64,000 nt of DNA. It comes from Opitutaceae bacterium. GTDB taxonomy: Bacteria; Verrucomicrobiota; Verrucomicrobiia; Opitutales; Opitutaceae. The stretch covers positions 1,736,001 to 1,800,000 of the forward strand of contig JAIXWF010000013.1 in NCBI GenBank assembly GCA_027482185.1, in the 5' to 3' direction. Positions 1 to 9,419 of the stretch are shown in pieces (positions within the stretch are counted from its first letter, which is position 1; the number at the start of each line of letters is the position of its first letter). The notes beneath the pieces are model-generated. The model did not search any database and had not been told where the DNA came from. It saw only the letters and a program-made list of their open reading frames with translations. Made by a program: the position numbers and the translations under genes.

Positions 1-1122
1 ATCGACTTCGTCTGCACCTGGGGCCCCGCCATCCACGGCCACAACCACCCGCGCATCAAGGCCGCCATCGCCGCCGCGTTGGAAAACGGCACCTCCTTCG
101 GCACCCCGAATCCCTCCGAGGTCGAGATGGCCGAGCTCATCACGCGCCTCGTGCCCTCGATCCGCAAGGTGCGCATGTGCAGCTCCGGCACCGAAGCCAC
201 CATGTCCGCCATCCGCCTCGCGCGCGGGTTCACGAAACGCGACAAGATCGTCAAGTTCTCCGGCTGCTACCACGGCCACTCCGATTCCCTCCTGATCAAG
301 GCCGGCTCCGGCGCCCTCACCCACGGCAATCCCGACAGCGCCGGCGTCCCCGCGTCCTTCGCCGCCGAGACGATCGTCCTTCCCTACAACGACCGCGCCG
401 CCCTCGCCGCCGCCTTCGCCGCCTTCCCCGGCCAGATCGCCGGCGTCATCGTCGAACCCTACTGCGGCAACGTCGGCTTCATCATGCCCGACCCGGGCTA
501 CCTCGCCTATCTCCGCGAAATCACCGCGCAACACGGCACCGTCCTCATCTTCGACGAGGTCATGACCGGTTTCCGCATCGCCCTCGGCGGCGTCCAGCAG
601 CGGGAAAACATCGTCCCCGACCTCACCTGCCTCGGCAAAATCATCGGCGGCGGCCTGCCCGTCGGCGCGTTCGGCGGCCGCGCCGATATCATGGAGCATC
701 TCGCGCCGCTCGGTCCCGTCTATCAGGCCGGCACGCTCAGCGGCAACCCGCTCGCCATGGCCGCCGGCATCGCGCAACTCCGCCTGCTCGAGGAATTGAA
801 TCCCTACGGCTTGCTCGACCGCCTCGGCCGCCAGCTCGCCGACGCCGTCGTCGCCGCCTGCCGCGCCAAGGGCATCCCGGTCCAGGCCCCGCAGTGCGGC
901 TCGATGTTCAGCTTCTTCTTCACGCCGACGCCGGTGCGCGACTACGCCACCGCGCTCACCGGCGACGCCAAGCTCTTCGGCCGTTTCTTCCATGCCTGCC
1001 TCGCCGGCGGCGTCTACCTCGCGCCCAGCGCCTACGAAGCCGGTTTCCTCAGCACCGCTCACGACGGCCCCGCCATCGACCGCGCCTGCGAGGTCATGGC
1101 CAACGCGATCCACGGCCTGTAA
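1..1122 (+). CDS. hemL: Glutamate-1-semialdehyde 2,1-aminomutase, 5' truncated by window edge
   Basis: PLP-dependent class-III aminotransferase-fold enzyme that converts glutamate-1-semialdehyde to 5-aminolevulinate, the C5 entry to tetrapyrrole synthesis in the cytoplasm. The frame is open from base 1 and already reads family sequence ([17 protein letters not shown]), so the true start lies outside the window. Visible family blocks are [16 protein letters not shown], the YHGHSDSLL phosphate-contact region, the acidic [12 protein letters not shown] segment, and [16 protein letters not shown] carrying the Schiff-base lysine (codon 213 of this fragment). In full-length enzymes that lysine lies near residue 265-273, so about 50-60 residues are missing. 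The C-terminus is intact with a TAA stop. The internal TTG at 79 is not the start. Confidence 0.95.
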   Translation: MDFVCTWGPAIHGHNHPRIKAAIAAALENGTSFGTPNPSEVEMAELITRLVPSIRKVRMCSSGTEATMSAIRLARGFTKRDKIVKFSGCYHGHSDSLLIKAGSGALTHGNPDSAGVPASFAAETIVLPYNDRAALAAAFAAFPGQIAGVIVEPYCGNVGFIMPDPGYLAYLREITAQHGTVLIFDEVMTGFRIALGGVQQRENIVPDLTCLGKIIGGGLPVGAFGGRADIMEHLAPLGPVYQAGTLSGNPLAMAAGIAQLRLLEELNPYGLLDRLGRQLADAVVAACRAKGIPVQAPQCGSMFSFFFTPTPVRDYATALTGDAKLFGRFFHACLAGGVYLAPSAYEAGFLSTAHDGPAIDRACEVMANAIHGL

Positions 1123-1343
1123 GCCTCAAGCGACTCGTCGCCCGGCCGGCAACGCGATCGGCGGCACGTTGCCCCGAGGCCTTCCCTCCGTGTGCTCCGT
1201 GCCTCTGTGGTTCACCCTGCTCGCCCGAATCTCGCTCCAACGCCCGCGCGCTCCCGCCGCGTCGCGCCGCGTGAATCGCGGGAATTGCGGCGCTCCGGGC
1301 TGGCGTTCCGCGGACACGTGAAGATAGTCCGCCCCGTTCCCGC
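1123..1343. other. Intergenic gap with one periodic-repeat arm
   Basis: No gene is supported here. Bases about 1184-1213 carry a degenerate tandem of CTCCGTG-like units ending in CTCTGTGGTTCA. It is one of several short periodic intergenic repeat families in this window. No clear terminator for the upstream gene was seen. Confidence 0.5.
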
Positions 1344-3131
1344 ATGTTGCGCCGTTTCACCGCTCTGTCCGCCGTCTTCGCCGCCCTCTTCGTCCGCGTT
1401 GTCTCGGCCCAGCCCGCGGACGCTCCTTCGCTTCCGCTCGACGAACTACAGCCCGGCCAAGTCGGCGAGGTCTGGACCGTCTTCCGCGGCACGCAGCCCG
1501 AAGCATTCAAGGTCGAAGTCACCGGCGTCCTGCGCAACGCCCTCGGCCCCGGCAAATCCCTCATCGTCTGCGAACTCACCGATCCGCGCGTCCAGAAAAT
1601 GGGCGCCGTCGCCGGCATGAGCGGCAGCCCGCTCTACATCGGCGGCCGTTTCGCCGGCGCCCTCAGCTACCAGATCCAGCGCTTCGAAACCGTGCGCCAC
1701 GCCGGCTTCACGCCCGCCGCCGACCTCGTCGAAGTCCGCGACAAACCGCTCCTCGGTTCGCGGCACCTCGCCGACGCCGGCCCGGCGCCCCAATCCCGCA
1801 GCGGCAACGCCGACCTGCAGCCGCTGCGCCCGGTCTTCACCCTCGGCGGTCTCAGCCCCGCGGTCGCCGATCTCTTCGCGCCGCACTTTTCCGCCGTCGG
1901 TCTTTCCGCCTGGACCCTCGGCGGCAGCACCCAGGGCTCCTCCGGCAACGACCCTGCCGCCGCCACGCTCGGCTCGTCCGCCGCGCGCGCGCCGGCCGCC
2001 AGCCTGCGTCCCGGCGGCGCCGTGGCCGTCGCCCTCGCGACCGGCGACATCACGCTCGCGGGCACGGGCACGGTGTCCCGCGTCGACGGCGACCGCATCA
2101 CCGCCTTCGGCCACCCCATGCTTTCCCTCGGCGAAGTCGAATTGCCGATGTGCGCCTCCGACATCCTCACGATTTTGCCCTCGCAGATGCAGTCGGTGAA
2201 GATGGCCAACACCGGCGCCGTCATCGGCACGATCACGCAGGACCGGCTCTCTGCCGTGTCCGGCCGGCTCGGCGCCGGCCCTTCCATGACTCCCGTCGAG
2301 GTCACGGTAAAGCCGCTGCGCGGCGCAGCGCGGCTGCTCAAATTCTCGGTCGTGCGCCAGACCCAGCTCACGCCGATGATCGTCGCGGCCGGCCTGAGCC
2401 AGGCCATCATGGGCTCCAACGACGCCGGCCTCGCCAACGGTTTCCGTCTCACCAGCCGCATCGTGTTTCCCGGCGCGGAGGAAATCGGCTTCAAGACCGT
2501 CTACTCGGGCCCGACCGGCTTCGCGCAGGGCCTCAACGAATTCATCCTCGGCCTCGGCGCCAACCTGCAGAATCCCTACGCGAAGACCTTCCCCGACCAA
2601 GTCTCGTTCACCGTCGAACCGCTGGAAACCAATCCCGCCGTCACCCTCGACCAATTCCAGCTTTCGCGCAGCACCGCCGCCGCCGGCTCAATCGTCCAGA
2701 TTACCCTCGGCTGGCGCGATTGGCAGGGCGCCGCGCACCGCGACATCATCGACCTGAGGATCAACCCCGCTTGGACCGGCAAACAGCTCGAAGTCATTCT
2801 CGCCCCCGGCCGCGCGCTCGACGAATTGAGCGGCCGGCCCCGCGTGATCTCGGCCGCGGAACTCCGCAGCTTCTCCGCCTACCTCGCGGCCATGCGCGAC
2901 GACCGGCCGACCGACGGCATCTGCATCGCCGTCGTCGAACGCACCGCGCTCTTCTCCGACCAGACCGTCGCCACCCCCGAAGCCCCCGGCTCCATCGAAC
3001 GCATCGCGCGCGCCGCCGACGAAGCCCGTTTCCGCCGCCGCGAAGCCTTCTTGCCCCTTTGGGAAAAGCACCTGCTCGAGGGCAAATTGATCAACGCGAT
3101 CGTCCGCCGCCCCCTCAGCGTGGTCGAGTGA
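1344..3131 (+). CDS. Exported SpoIVB-type (peptidase family S55) domain protein
   Basis: A 595-residue protein with an N-terminal signal peptide (about residues 1-22, ending VVSAQ). The S55 signature GMSGSPLY lies at residues 91-98, followed by GGRFAGALSYQ. A second signature, TAFGHPML, is near residue 254 after the VDGDRI segment. In Bacillus SpoIVB the GHP histidine motif precedes the SGSP serine motif; here SGSP comes first. As far as I recall, other large S55 proteins in this kind of bacterium share that order. The remaining ~300 residues look like beta-rich extracytoplasmic sequence. The serine protease activity and its substrate are inferred; this is not a sporulation context. ATG at 1344 is chosen because the signal peptide starts there. 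Confidence 0.75.
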   Translation: MLRRFTALSAVFAALFVRVVSAQPADAPSLPLDELQPGQVGEVWTVFRGTQPEAFKVEVTGVLRNALGPGKSLIVCELTDPRVQKMGAVAGMSGSPLYIGGRFAGALSYQIQRFETVRHAGFTPAADLVEVRDKPLLGSRHLADAGPAPQSRSGNADLQPLRPVFTLGGLSPAVADLFAPHFSAVGLSAWTLGGSTQGSSGNDPAAATLGSSAARAPAASLRPGGAVAVALATGDITLAGTGTVSRVDGDRITAFGHPMLSLGEVELPMCASDILTILPSQMQSVKMANTGAVIGTITQDRLSAVSGRLGAGPSMTPVEVTVKPLRGAARLLKFSVVRQTQLTPMIVAAGLSQAIMGSNDAGLANGFRLTSRIVFPGAEEIGFKTVYSGPTGFAQGLNEFILGLGANLQNPYAKTFPDQVSFTVEPLETNPAVTLDQFQLSRSTAAAGSIVQITLGWRDWQGAAHRDIIDLRINPAWTGKQLEVILAPGRALDELSGRPRVISAAELRSFSAYLAAMRDDRPTDGICIAVVERTALFSDQTVATPEAPGSIERIARAADEARFRRREAFLPLWEKHLLEGKLINAIVRRPLSVVE

Positions 3132-3354
3132 GCGCGGCGGCCCCGCTGGCGCGCCGCGCTCAGGATTCAAGTTGAAGGTTGAAAGTTGAAAGTCGGAGCG
3201 CACCGGCGGTCCGGTGCCGGCCACCCGCTCCCGCTGCCGCCTTCCGATCTTTCAACGTTCAACTTCCGTCTTTCAACCGCGGCGCGCTCGCGCCGCCCTG
3301 GCGCCGCCGGTACGCCGCCTTGCATTTGCCGCGCAACCGCGTCCGAGTATCCGC
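3132..3354. repeat. Facing arms of a 7-bp GTTGAAA periodic repeat
   Basis: The left arm at 3171-3192 reads as three tandem 7-mers (GTTGAAG, GTTGAAA, GTTGAAA). The right arm at 3249-3278 carries CTTTCAAC, GTTCAAC and CTTTCAAC, the reverse complement. The arms could pair across a ~55-base GC-rich spacer. The same layout recurs at 12729-12895. Confidence 0.7.
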
Positions 3355-5628
3355 GTGTTCCGGACCGCCTTTCTCCCCGCCCTTTGCGTTGTGGCCGCCT
3401 CGACTCTCGTCCCCGCCCTCCGCGCCGAGCCGCTCTCGAAAAAAACCGACATCGACTTCTACCGCGATGTCCCGAGCCGCAGCCTTAAGGGCCTCGCCAC
3501 GCGTTCGGATGGCCGCCTCGTCGCCGGTCCGACCCTCGTCGAACTCAACGCCCCCGCCCCCGCCGATTTGCTTTGGACCCTCGAGCCCGGCGCCGACCCG
3601 TCGAAGTGGCTCCTCGGCACCGGACCCGACGGACGCGTCCTCGAGGCCACCTACAATGCCGGCCAGACCACCTTCTCCGTCCGCGAAGTGGCCAAGCTCG
3701 ACGACCCGCAGGTCCTCGTGCTCCGGCGTCTGGCCGACGGCACCGTCCTCGCCGGCACCTCGCCGCGCGGCGGCCTGTATCTGCTCAAGGATGACAAACC
3801 CGTCGCCCGCGTCGGCCTGCCGGCCGATTCGATCCTCGACCTGCTGGTCGTCGACGCCGCCACCGTCCTCGTCGCCACGGGCAATCCCGGCCGCATCTAC
3901 AAACTCGAGGTCGCCAAGCTGGCCGCCGGCGGCGTCGTCGCCGACAAACTCACCGACGCCAAGCTGCTCGCCGAGCGCGGCCTCACGGTCTTCGGCGAAG
4001 TGCGCGACCGCAATGTCCGCCGGCTCGCCGCCCTCCCGGACGGCCGCATCGTCGCCGGCTCGTCCCCGCGCGGCAACGTGTACGCCTTCGCCGCCGCCGG
4101 CGGCGCACCGGTGATTCTGCAGGAAAACCGCGACGCCGAAATCACCGATCTCCTGCCCCAGCCCAACGGCGATTTCTACGCCACCATCGTCTACAGCGCG
4201 ACGACCAACGAATCGCGCATCACGCCCCCGCCCGCGGCCGCCGCCGCGGACCGTCCCGCCGGCGGCGCCGAAACGCCGGCCCTGCGCATCATCCAGCCGG
4301 AGCGCTTCGGCGGCCGCAGCGCCATCCTCGCGTTCCCGGCCCGCGGTTTCCCCGAAGTGCTCTCCGCCCGCGGCAACACCGCGCTCTACCGGCTCGTGCG
4401 CCACGGCGATCTCCTGCTCGCCGCCGGCGGCGAACAGGGCGAATTGGTCGGCTTCGATCTGCGGACGCGCCAGTCCGTGACCTTCGCCGGCAGCCTTTCC
4501 GCCCAGCTCAACGGGTTCGTGCCGCTCCCCGGCACGACGGACAAATTCCTCCTCCTCCGCAACAACGCCCCCGGCCTCGCCGTCCTCGACTTCGGCGCGA
4601 CCGGCCCGCGCGAAGCCGAAACCCGCCGCCTCGATCTCGGCAGCCCCGCGCTGCTCGGCGCGCTCCGTTTCAACCGCCTGCGCCAGCTCGCGCCCTCCGC
4701 CCTCCGCCTCGACGTGCGCCTGAGCCAGGGCACCGACGACGTCGAGGGCTGGGGCCCGTGGACCGCCCTCGCCGCCGCCCCCGACGCCGGCTGGCGCGCC
4801 CCCGATCTCCGCGGCCGCTACGCCAAGCTCCGTCTCCGGATTCCGGATGCGCCCCCCGGCGCCGCCGCGCTGGAAATCGACCGCGCGACACTCTACGGCC
4901 TGCCGCAGAACCGCCGGCCGCAGCTCCAGGAATTCCGCCTGCTCACCCCCGGCTACGCCATCGTCGCCGCCGTCGAATCCCCGCCTTCCGTCGTCACCAC
5001 CCTCAGCCAGCTGACCGCCGCGCCCAAGGACGACGACCGCCGCCGCAGCAGTTTCCTGGGCAGCCAAGTCGTGCCCTCCCCCGGAACGCAGGCCGTGCTC
5101 TGGAACGTGACCGACGGCGAAGGCGACACGTTCGTCGCCACGTTCTCGATCCGGCGCGACGGCGATGAAACCTGGACCGAGCTGGTGAAGAATTCCCGCG
5201 ACTCCTACGCGCAGTTCGACACCCGGCCGTTGTCCGAAGGCACCTATTTCACCCGACTGGTCGTGCAGGAAATTGCGCCGCGCCCGGCGGCCGACCGGCT
5301 CAGCCACACCTTCGAAACCGACGACCTCGTCGTCGACCATACGCCGCCCGAAATCGTCTCCACCGGCGCCGAGCGCCAGGGCCCGATCCTGAACATCACC
5401 CTCACCGGCCGCGACCGCTGGTCTTTGCTCGATGGCATCGAGGTCGTGTTCAACAACGGCATCCGCGAAACCGTCGAGCAGCCCGCCGACGGCATCCGCG
5501 ACGGCCGCGAGGAAACGTTCACCTTGGAAATTCCGCTCGCCCGGATTTCCAACGCGAGCTCCGCGGAAATCACGCTCTACGACGCCGTGGGCAACAGCGT
5601 TTCCCGCCGCCTGAGTCTGATTTGGTAA
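3355..5628 (+). CDS. Secreted beta-propeller-like protein of unknown function
   Basis: About 757 residues from a GTG start at 3355. I chose it because it immediately precedes a good signal peptide (FRTAFLPALCVVAAS...ALRA), while the longer open frame upstream translates repeat DNA. The first ~430 residues hold repeated units of the type DGRLVAG, DGTVLAGTSPRGGLY and DGRIVAGSSPRGNVY, typical of propeller blades and analogous to WD40 or SMP-30/NHL-like folds. The C-terminal half resembles beta-sandwich domains with PPEIVSTG and a final VGNSVSRRLSLIW strand. No catalytic motif was recognised. It sits between the S55 protein and an aldo/keto reductase with no obvious functional link. Confidence 0.7.
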   Translation: MFRTAFLPALCVVAASTLVPALRAEPLSKKTDIDFYRDVPSRSLKGLATRSDGRLVAGPTLVELNAPAPADLLWTLEPGADPSKWLLGTGPDGRVLEATYNAGQTTFSVREVAKLDDPQVLVLRRLADGTVLAGTSPRGGLYLLKDDKPVARVGLPADSILDLLVVDAATVLVATGNPGRIYKLEVAKLAAGGVVADKLTDAKLLAERGLTVFGEVRDRNVRRLAALPDGRIVAGSSPRGNVYAFAAAGGAPVILQENRDAEITDLLPQPNGDFYATIVYSATTNESRITPPPAAAAADRPAGGAETPALRIIQPERFGGRSAILAFPARGFPEVLSARGNTALYRLVRHGDLLLAAGGEQGELVGFDLRTRQSVTFAGSLSAQLNGFVPLPGTTDKFLLLRNNAPGLAVLDFGATGPREAETRRLDLGSPALLGALRFNRLRQLAPSALRLDVRLSQGTDDVEGWGPWTALAAAPDAGWRAPDLRGRYAKLRLRIPDAPPGAAALEIDRATLYGLPQNRRPQLQEFRLLTPGYAIVAAVESPPSVVTTLSQLTAAPKDDDRRRSSFLGSQVVPSPGTQAVLWNVTDGEGDTFVATFSIRRDGDETWTELVKNSRDSYAQFDTRPLSEGTYFTRLVVQEIAPRPAADRLSHTFETDDLVVDHTPPEIVSTGAERQGPILNITLTGRDRWSLLDGIEVVFNNGIRETVEQPADGIRDGREETFTLEIPLARISNASSAEITLYDAVGNSVSRRLSLIW

Positions 5629-5699
5629 ACCGCCGCGCCCAAGTCCGCACTGGCTCCCAGGCCGCGAATTCACTACCTTCAAGTCGTCGCCTCCCTCCT

Positions 5700-6737
5700 A
5701 TGAAACGCCGCCAATTCCTCAAATCCGTCGGCGCCGCCGCCGGCGCCTTGGCCGTCGCCCCGCAGCCCCTCTTCGCCGATCCCGCCGATCCGGCCCGCAA
5801 ACTCATCCCGCACGCCAGCGGCCTGCCGCGCCGCATCCTCGGCCGCACCGGTCGCGCCGTGTCCATCGTCGGCTACCCCGGCCTCGCGCTCTCGCGCCTC
5901 CCGCAGGAAGGCGCCAACGACGCCGCCAAAGCCGCCTTCGACAAAGGCGTGAACTACTTCGACGTCGCCCCCGCGTACGGCGACGCCGAGATCAAGATGG
6001 GCGGCGCGATGGCCGGCCTGAAACGCGACGAGATCTTCCTCGCTTCGAAGACCAAGGTCCGCGACGCCGCCGGCGCCCGCGCCGAACTCGAGCGCTCCCT
6101 TGTCCGTCTCAAGACCGACCACCTCGATCTCTACCAACTCCACGTCATGTCGACCAAGGCCGAGGTCGAGAAGGCCCTCGGACCCGGCGGCGCCGTCGAA
6201 ACGCTCGTGAAGGCCCGCGAGGAAGGCAAAGTGCGCTGGCTCGGTTTTTCCGCGCACACCAAGGAAGCCGCGCTCGATCTGCTCAACGGCTTCGCCTTCG
6301 ACACGCTGATGTACCCGGTGAACTTCATCGAACACTTCACGCACAAGTTCGATCCCGAGGTGCTCGCCGCCGCCAAAGCCAAGGGTGTCGCCGTCATTTC
6401 CATCAAAGCCATCTCCGCCGGCTCGTGGCGACCGGGCGAACCGCGCACGCGCGGCAACTGGTGGTACAAGGTCCTCGAGGAGCAGCCCGACATCGACCAA
6501 GCCGTGCGTTTCGCCCTGTCCCTCGATCCCGTCGTCACCGTCGTGCCCACGTCGTTCAGCGACCTCGCCCAGCGCACCATCGCCGCCGGCAACCGCTTCC
6601 AGCCCGCGACCGGCGCGGACATGGACGTCATGCGCGGCCTCGCCGAAAAATACGCGCCGCTCTTCCCGCGCAACCCGCGCTACGTCGGCAAGTCCGCCTC
6701 CGGCGCGCACACCGAGTATTTCAAGTCCGTGGTTTGA
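5700..6737 (+). CDS. Tat-exported aldo/keto reductase
   Basis: A 345-residue protein. ATG at 5700 is chosen because it gives a twin-arginine signal (MKRRQFLKSVGAAAGALAV). The AKR fold is supported by the catalytic tetrad Asp88 (NYFDVAPAYG), Tyr93, Lys117 (FLASKTK) and His148 (DLYQLHVM), which predicts NAD(P)H-dependent carbonyl/alcohol interconversion on an unknown substrate. The Tat signal suggests folding with cofactor before export. AKRs of this exported type are common in Verrucomicrobiota and Planctomycetota; that is family knowledge. The gene is monocistronic in appearance, with a textbook intrinsic terminator 27 bases after its stop. Confidence 0.88.
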   Translation: MKRRQFLKSVGAAAGALAVAPQPLFADPADPARKLIPHASGLPRRILGRTGRAVSIVGYPGLALSRLPQEGANDAAKAAFDKGVNYFDVAPAYGDAEIKMGGAMAGLKRDEIFLASKTKVRDAAGARAELERSLVRLKTDHLDLYQLHVMSTKAEVEKALGPGGAVETLVKAREEGKVRWLGFSAHTKEAALDLLNGFAFDTLMYPVNFIEHFTHKFDPEVLAAAKAKGVAVISIKAISAGSWRPGEPRTRGNWWYKVLEEQPDIDQAVRFALSLDPVVTVVPTSFSDLAQRTIAAGNRFQPATGADMDVMRGLAEKYAPLFPRNPRYVGKSASGAHTEYFKSVV

Positions 6738-6763
6738 ACGTCCACTTGCCGACTCATTCCTCA

Positions 6764-6790
6764 GGCGGGCCCTCGGGCCCGCCTTTTTTT
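6764..6790 (+). terminator. Intrinsic terminator of the aldo/keto reductase gene
   Basis: Perfect 9-bp GC stem (GGCGGGCCC / GGGCCCGCC) with a 2-base loop followed directly by seven T. It lies 26 bases past the stop codon. Confidence 0.93.
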
Positions 6791-6815
6791 CGCCCGCCGC
6801 CAGCAACGGATCGAT

Positions 6816-6847
6816 CTCTCAACTCTCGGCTCTCAACGCTCAACTTG
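6816..6847. repeat. Periodic CTCTCAAC repeat arm
   Basis: Variant of the CTTTCAAC family: CTCTCAAC, CTCTCAAC and CTCAACTTG units in a row, between the reductase terminator and the 3' end of xerC. No facing arm was seen. Confidence 0.5.
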
Positions 6848-6852
6848 TAACC

Positions 6853-7824
6853 CTACGCCCTCGGGTGCGACTTCGCGTAGATCTCTTTCAGGCGCGCGAC
6901 GCTCACATGCGTGTACACCTGCGTCGTCGAGAGCTGCGCGTGTCCCAGCAGCTCCTGCACGAGCCGCAAATCCGCGCCGGCGTTGAGGAGGTGCGTCGCA
7001 TACGAATGCCGGATCTTGTGCGGCGTCAGGTCCAACGGCAGCCCGGCCAATGCGAGGTACCGCTTCAACATCAGTTGCACGCTGCGGATCGTCGTCGGTT
7101 TCCCGTCCGCCTGCGCCAGCACCGGCGCCCCCGGCCCGCGGTCGGCTGCAAACTCGTCCCGGAACTTCACCAGCACCGCCAGCGCCGTGCGCCCGAGCGG
7201 ACACAGGCGTTCCTTGCCGCCTTTGCCCGTCACGCGCGCGACGCCCGACTCGAAATCGATCGCGCCGTAGGTCAGCGCCGTGAGTTCGCTCACGCGCAAT
7301 CCGCCGCCGTAGAGCAGTTCCATCGCCAGCCGGTCGTGCCACGCCGTGCGCGCCGGCGCGGCCCGGTTTTCCAACAGGCGCTGCGGCCCGGCCAGCAACC
7401 GTTTCATCTGTTCCTCGGTGAGAAACTTCGGCAGCCGTTTTTCCCGTTTCGGCAACGGCACGCCGAGAAACGGATCCCGCTGCAGCCGCCCGTGCCGCAG
7501 CCAATAGCGGCACAGGCTCCGCAATCCGGATACATGGTTGTGCAGCGTCCGCCGGTCGAAACGCCGCTGCGCCTCGATCACGAAATCCCGCAGGTCCCGC
7601 GCCGTCAGCGCCCCGAGTCCCTTCGTCCAAAGATCGATCTGCGGATCGCTCAGCCAGCGGTGGAAATCGACGAAGGCCCGCCGGTAGTTCCGCACCGTGT
7701 AGCGCGAGTAGCGGCGCTCCTTGACCAAGTGGTCCTCGAACGGCGTCCACCACTCCGCCGCCACTTCCGGCGGCAACTCCGCCGCCGGCCCGCCGGCCGG
7801 TCCTGGTTCGCCGGTCTCGCTCAT
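6853..7824 (-). CDS. xerC: Tyrosine recombinase XerC/XerD family
   Basis: Site-specific tyrosine recombinase, predicted to resolve chromosome dimers at dif sites. It has 323 residues; usual Xer length is about 300, so there is a short proline/glycine-rich N-terminal extension. The SAM-like core-binding domain covers residues ~25-115. The catalytic domain shows the full set: Arg177 (GGGLRVSEL), Lys201 (GKGGKER), His269-x-x-Arg272 (HKIRHS), His295 (LLGHAQ) and Tyr304 (TQVYTHV). It lies 22 bases after mazG on the same strand, so co-transcription is likely. There is no integrase context (no att site, phage or tRNA nearby), which favours a housekeeping role. XerC versus XerD cannot be separated by eye. 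Confidence 0.9.
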   Translation of the reverse strand: MSETGEPGPAGGPAAELPPEVAAEWWTPFEDHLVKERRYSRYTVRNYRRAFVDFHRWLSDPQIDLWTKGLGALTARDLRDFVIEAQRRFDRRTLHNHVSGLRSLCRYWLRHGRLQRDPFLGVPLPKREKRLPKFLTEEQMKRLLAGPQRLLENRAAPARTAWHDRLAMELLYGGGLRVSELTALTYGAIDFESGVARVTGKGGKERLCPLGRTALAVLVKFRDEFAADRGPGAPVLAQADGKPTTIRSVQLMLKRYLALAGLPLDLTPHKIRHSYATHLLNAGADLRLVQELLGHAQLSTTQVYTHVSVARLKEIYAKSHPRA

Positions 7825-7846
7825 GCCGTAGGCCCAATCCCGCCGT

Positions 7847-8527
7847 TCAAACGCCGCTCCCCGCCGGCGCCGGCGCGACGCGCGTCTCGATTTCCCGCAT
7901 CACGCCCGCCGCGTGCTGCCGCAGCGCCCCTTCGGGATCGAGCCCCTTGGCCCGGGCCGCGGCCGCGATTTCGAACAGCATTTTACCGAGCGTCGCCTCG
8001 TCGAGCTGCGCGCCCAGCGCCCGCACCTGCGCCGTATCCACGACGCCCTCGGCCGGCAGTTGCTTCTTTTCGATCTGCTTCCACACCGCTTCCGCAAACA
8101 TCAGCGCCGGCAACCGCGGCGGCAGTTCCTTGAAAATTCCCGTCGCGACCGGCCCGTGCTTCTTCTCCGTCGCCTTGATCTTTTCCCATTCCACCAACAC
8201 CTCCGCCGAGGTCCCGACCTTGCTCGTGCCGAACACATGCGGATGCCGCCGGATCAGCTTCTCGTTGATGTCGCGGGCCACGTCGTCGAACGTGAACAAT
8301 CCCTGCTCCGCCGCGATCTGCGCGTGGAACACGACCTGGATCAGCACGTCGCCCAATTCCTCGCGCATGTGCGGATAATCGAGCCGGTCGATCGTCTCGA
8401 TCAATTCGCTCACCTCGTCGATCAGGCACCGCACCAACGTCGCGTGCGTCTGCTCCTGGTCCCACGGGCAGCCGTCCGGCGCGCGCAGGCGGGCCATCGT
8501 GGCTTTCAATTCGTCGATCGCGCTCAT
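7847..8527 (-). CDS. mazG: Nucleoside triphosphate pyrophosphohydrolase MazG
   Basis: All-alpha NTP pyrophosphatase that hydrolyses (d)NTPs to NMP and PPi. The 226-residue protein starts MSAIDELKATMARLRAP, followed by the family block GCPWDQEQTH. Metal-binding acidic motifs are LIDEVSELIET (the first position of the usual EExxE is Asp) and REELGDVLIQVVFHA. A second helical repeat includes RRHPHVFG and EWEKIKATEK. The frame extends upstream to 8851, but that part overlaps trpC on the other strand; the internal ATG at 8527 fits the family length. It shares a 91-bp divergent promoter region with trpC and probably forms an operon with xerC. Confidence 0.93.
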   Translation of the reverse strand: MSAIDELKATMARLRAPDGCPWDQEQTHATLVRCLIDEVSELIETIDRLDYPHMREELGDVLIQVVFHAQIAAEQGLFTFDDVARDINEKLIRRHPHVFGTSKVGTSAEVLVEWEKIKATEKKHGPVATGIFKELPPRLPALMFAEAVWKQIEKKQLPAEGVVDTAQVRALGAQLDEATLGKMLFEIAAAARAKGLDPEGALRQHAAGVMREIETRVAPAPAGSGV

Positions 8528-8618
8528 GCCGGCGACTGAGACAGGAATGCCGCGCCTGACAAGATTCGGCTTGTTCCTGCCGCCCCGGGCCAATCCTGTA
8601 AACGTTGCCCGCCTGCCC
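8528..8618. promoter_or_regulatory. Divergent promoter region between mazG and trpC
   Basis: Only 91 bases separate two divergent starts, so both promoters must lie here or inside the genes. No confident -35/-10 boxes or trp attenuator-like leader were seen. Confidence 0.4.
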
Positions 8619-9416
8619 ATGGACAAACTGACCGAAATCATGGCGTGGAAACGGCGCGAACTCGCGCCCGTTCTTCGCCCCGTCACCGACGCCGAGATCG
8701 CCCGCGCCGCCGCGGCCCGCCCGCGCCCGCCCGGCTTCGCCGCCGCGCTGCGCCGCGCCGACGGCACCCTCGCCGTGATTTCCGAGATCAAACGCCGCTC
8801 GCCGTCCGCCGGCGACATCCGCGCCGGCATCTCGTCTCTCGACCAGGCCAAACGCTACCAGACCGCGACCGCCGACGCCCTCTCCGTCCTCACCGACGAA
8901 AAATTCTTCGGCGGCACCCTCGCCGATCTCCGCGGCGTCACCGGCTATTTCTCGGCCAACGCTCCCGCCAAGCCCTGCCTGCGCAAGGATTTCATGATCC
9001 ACCCGCTGCAGGTCCTCGAAGCCGTCGAAGCCGGCGCCAGCGCGATCCTCATCATTGTCCGCGCCCTCGACGACACCGAGATCGCGACGCTTTACTCCGC
9101 CGCCCAGGCCGGCGGGCTCGATGCCCTCTTCGAGATCCACAACGAAGCCGAGCTCGCGCGCGCGGTGCAACACGGCGCCCGCATCATCGGCGTGAACAAC
9201 CGCGACCTTGCCATCTTCAAGACCGACCTCGGCCTGAGCGAACGCCTCATCCCGCAATTCCCCGCCGGCACGATCGCCGTTTCCGAAAGCGGCATCTTCA
9301 CCGCCGCCGACGCCGCCCGCGCCCGCCGCGCCGGCGCCCACGCCGTCCTCGTCGGCGAAGCCCTCATGCGCGCCGAAGACCCCGCCGCCCTCATCGCGTC
9401 CTTCCGCACCGCCTGA
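8619..9416 (+). CDS. trpC: Indole-3-glycerol phosphate synthase
   Basis: Catalyses ring closure of CdRP to indole-3-glycerol phosphate in tryptophan biosynthesis; TIM-barrel, cytoplasmic. The 265-residue protein starts MDKLTEIMAWKRREL. Family motifs: SEIKRRSPS (catalytic lysine 58), LTDEKFFGG, CLRKDFMI (second catalytic lysine), GVNNRDL and VSESGI. The longer frame from a GTG at 8499 would overlap mazG and lacks family similarity. No other trp genes are nearby, so the pathway is dispersed. It heads a closely spaced run of genes through 12706. Confidence 0.96.
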   Translation: MDKLTEIMAWKRRELAPVLRPVTDAEIARAAAARPRPPGFAAALRRADGTLAVISEIKRRSPSAGDIRAGISSLDQAKRYQTATADALSVLTDEKFFGGTLADLRGVTGYFSANAPAKPCLRKDFMIHPLQVLEAVEAGASAILIIVRALDDTEIATLYSAAQAGGLDALFEIHNEAELARAVQHGARIIGVNNRDLAIFKTDLGLSERLIPQFPAGTIAVSESGIFTAADAARARRAGAHAVLVGEALMRAEDPAALIASFRTA

Positions 9417-9419
9417 TTC

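Noticed and set aside
79-1122. Start of hemL at position 79
   Set aside because: That codon is TTG inside the conserved N-terminal region; the frame is open to base 1 and already encodes family sequence.
6853-7824. Phage or integron integrase
   Set aside because: Complete Xer-type catalytic set, linkage to mazG, and no attachment site, tRNA or phage genes nearby; a housekeeping XerC/D is the simpler reading.
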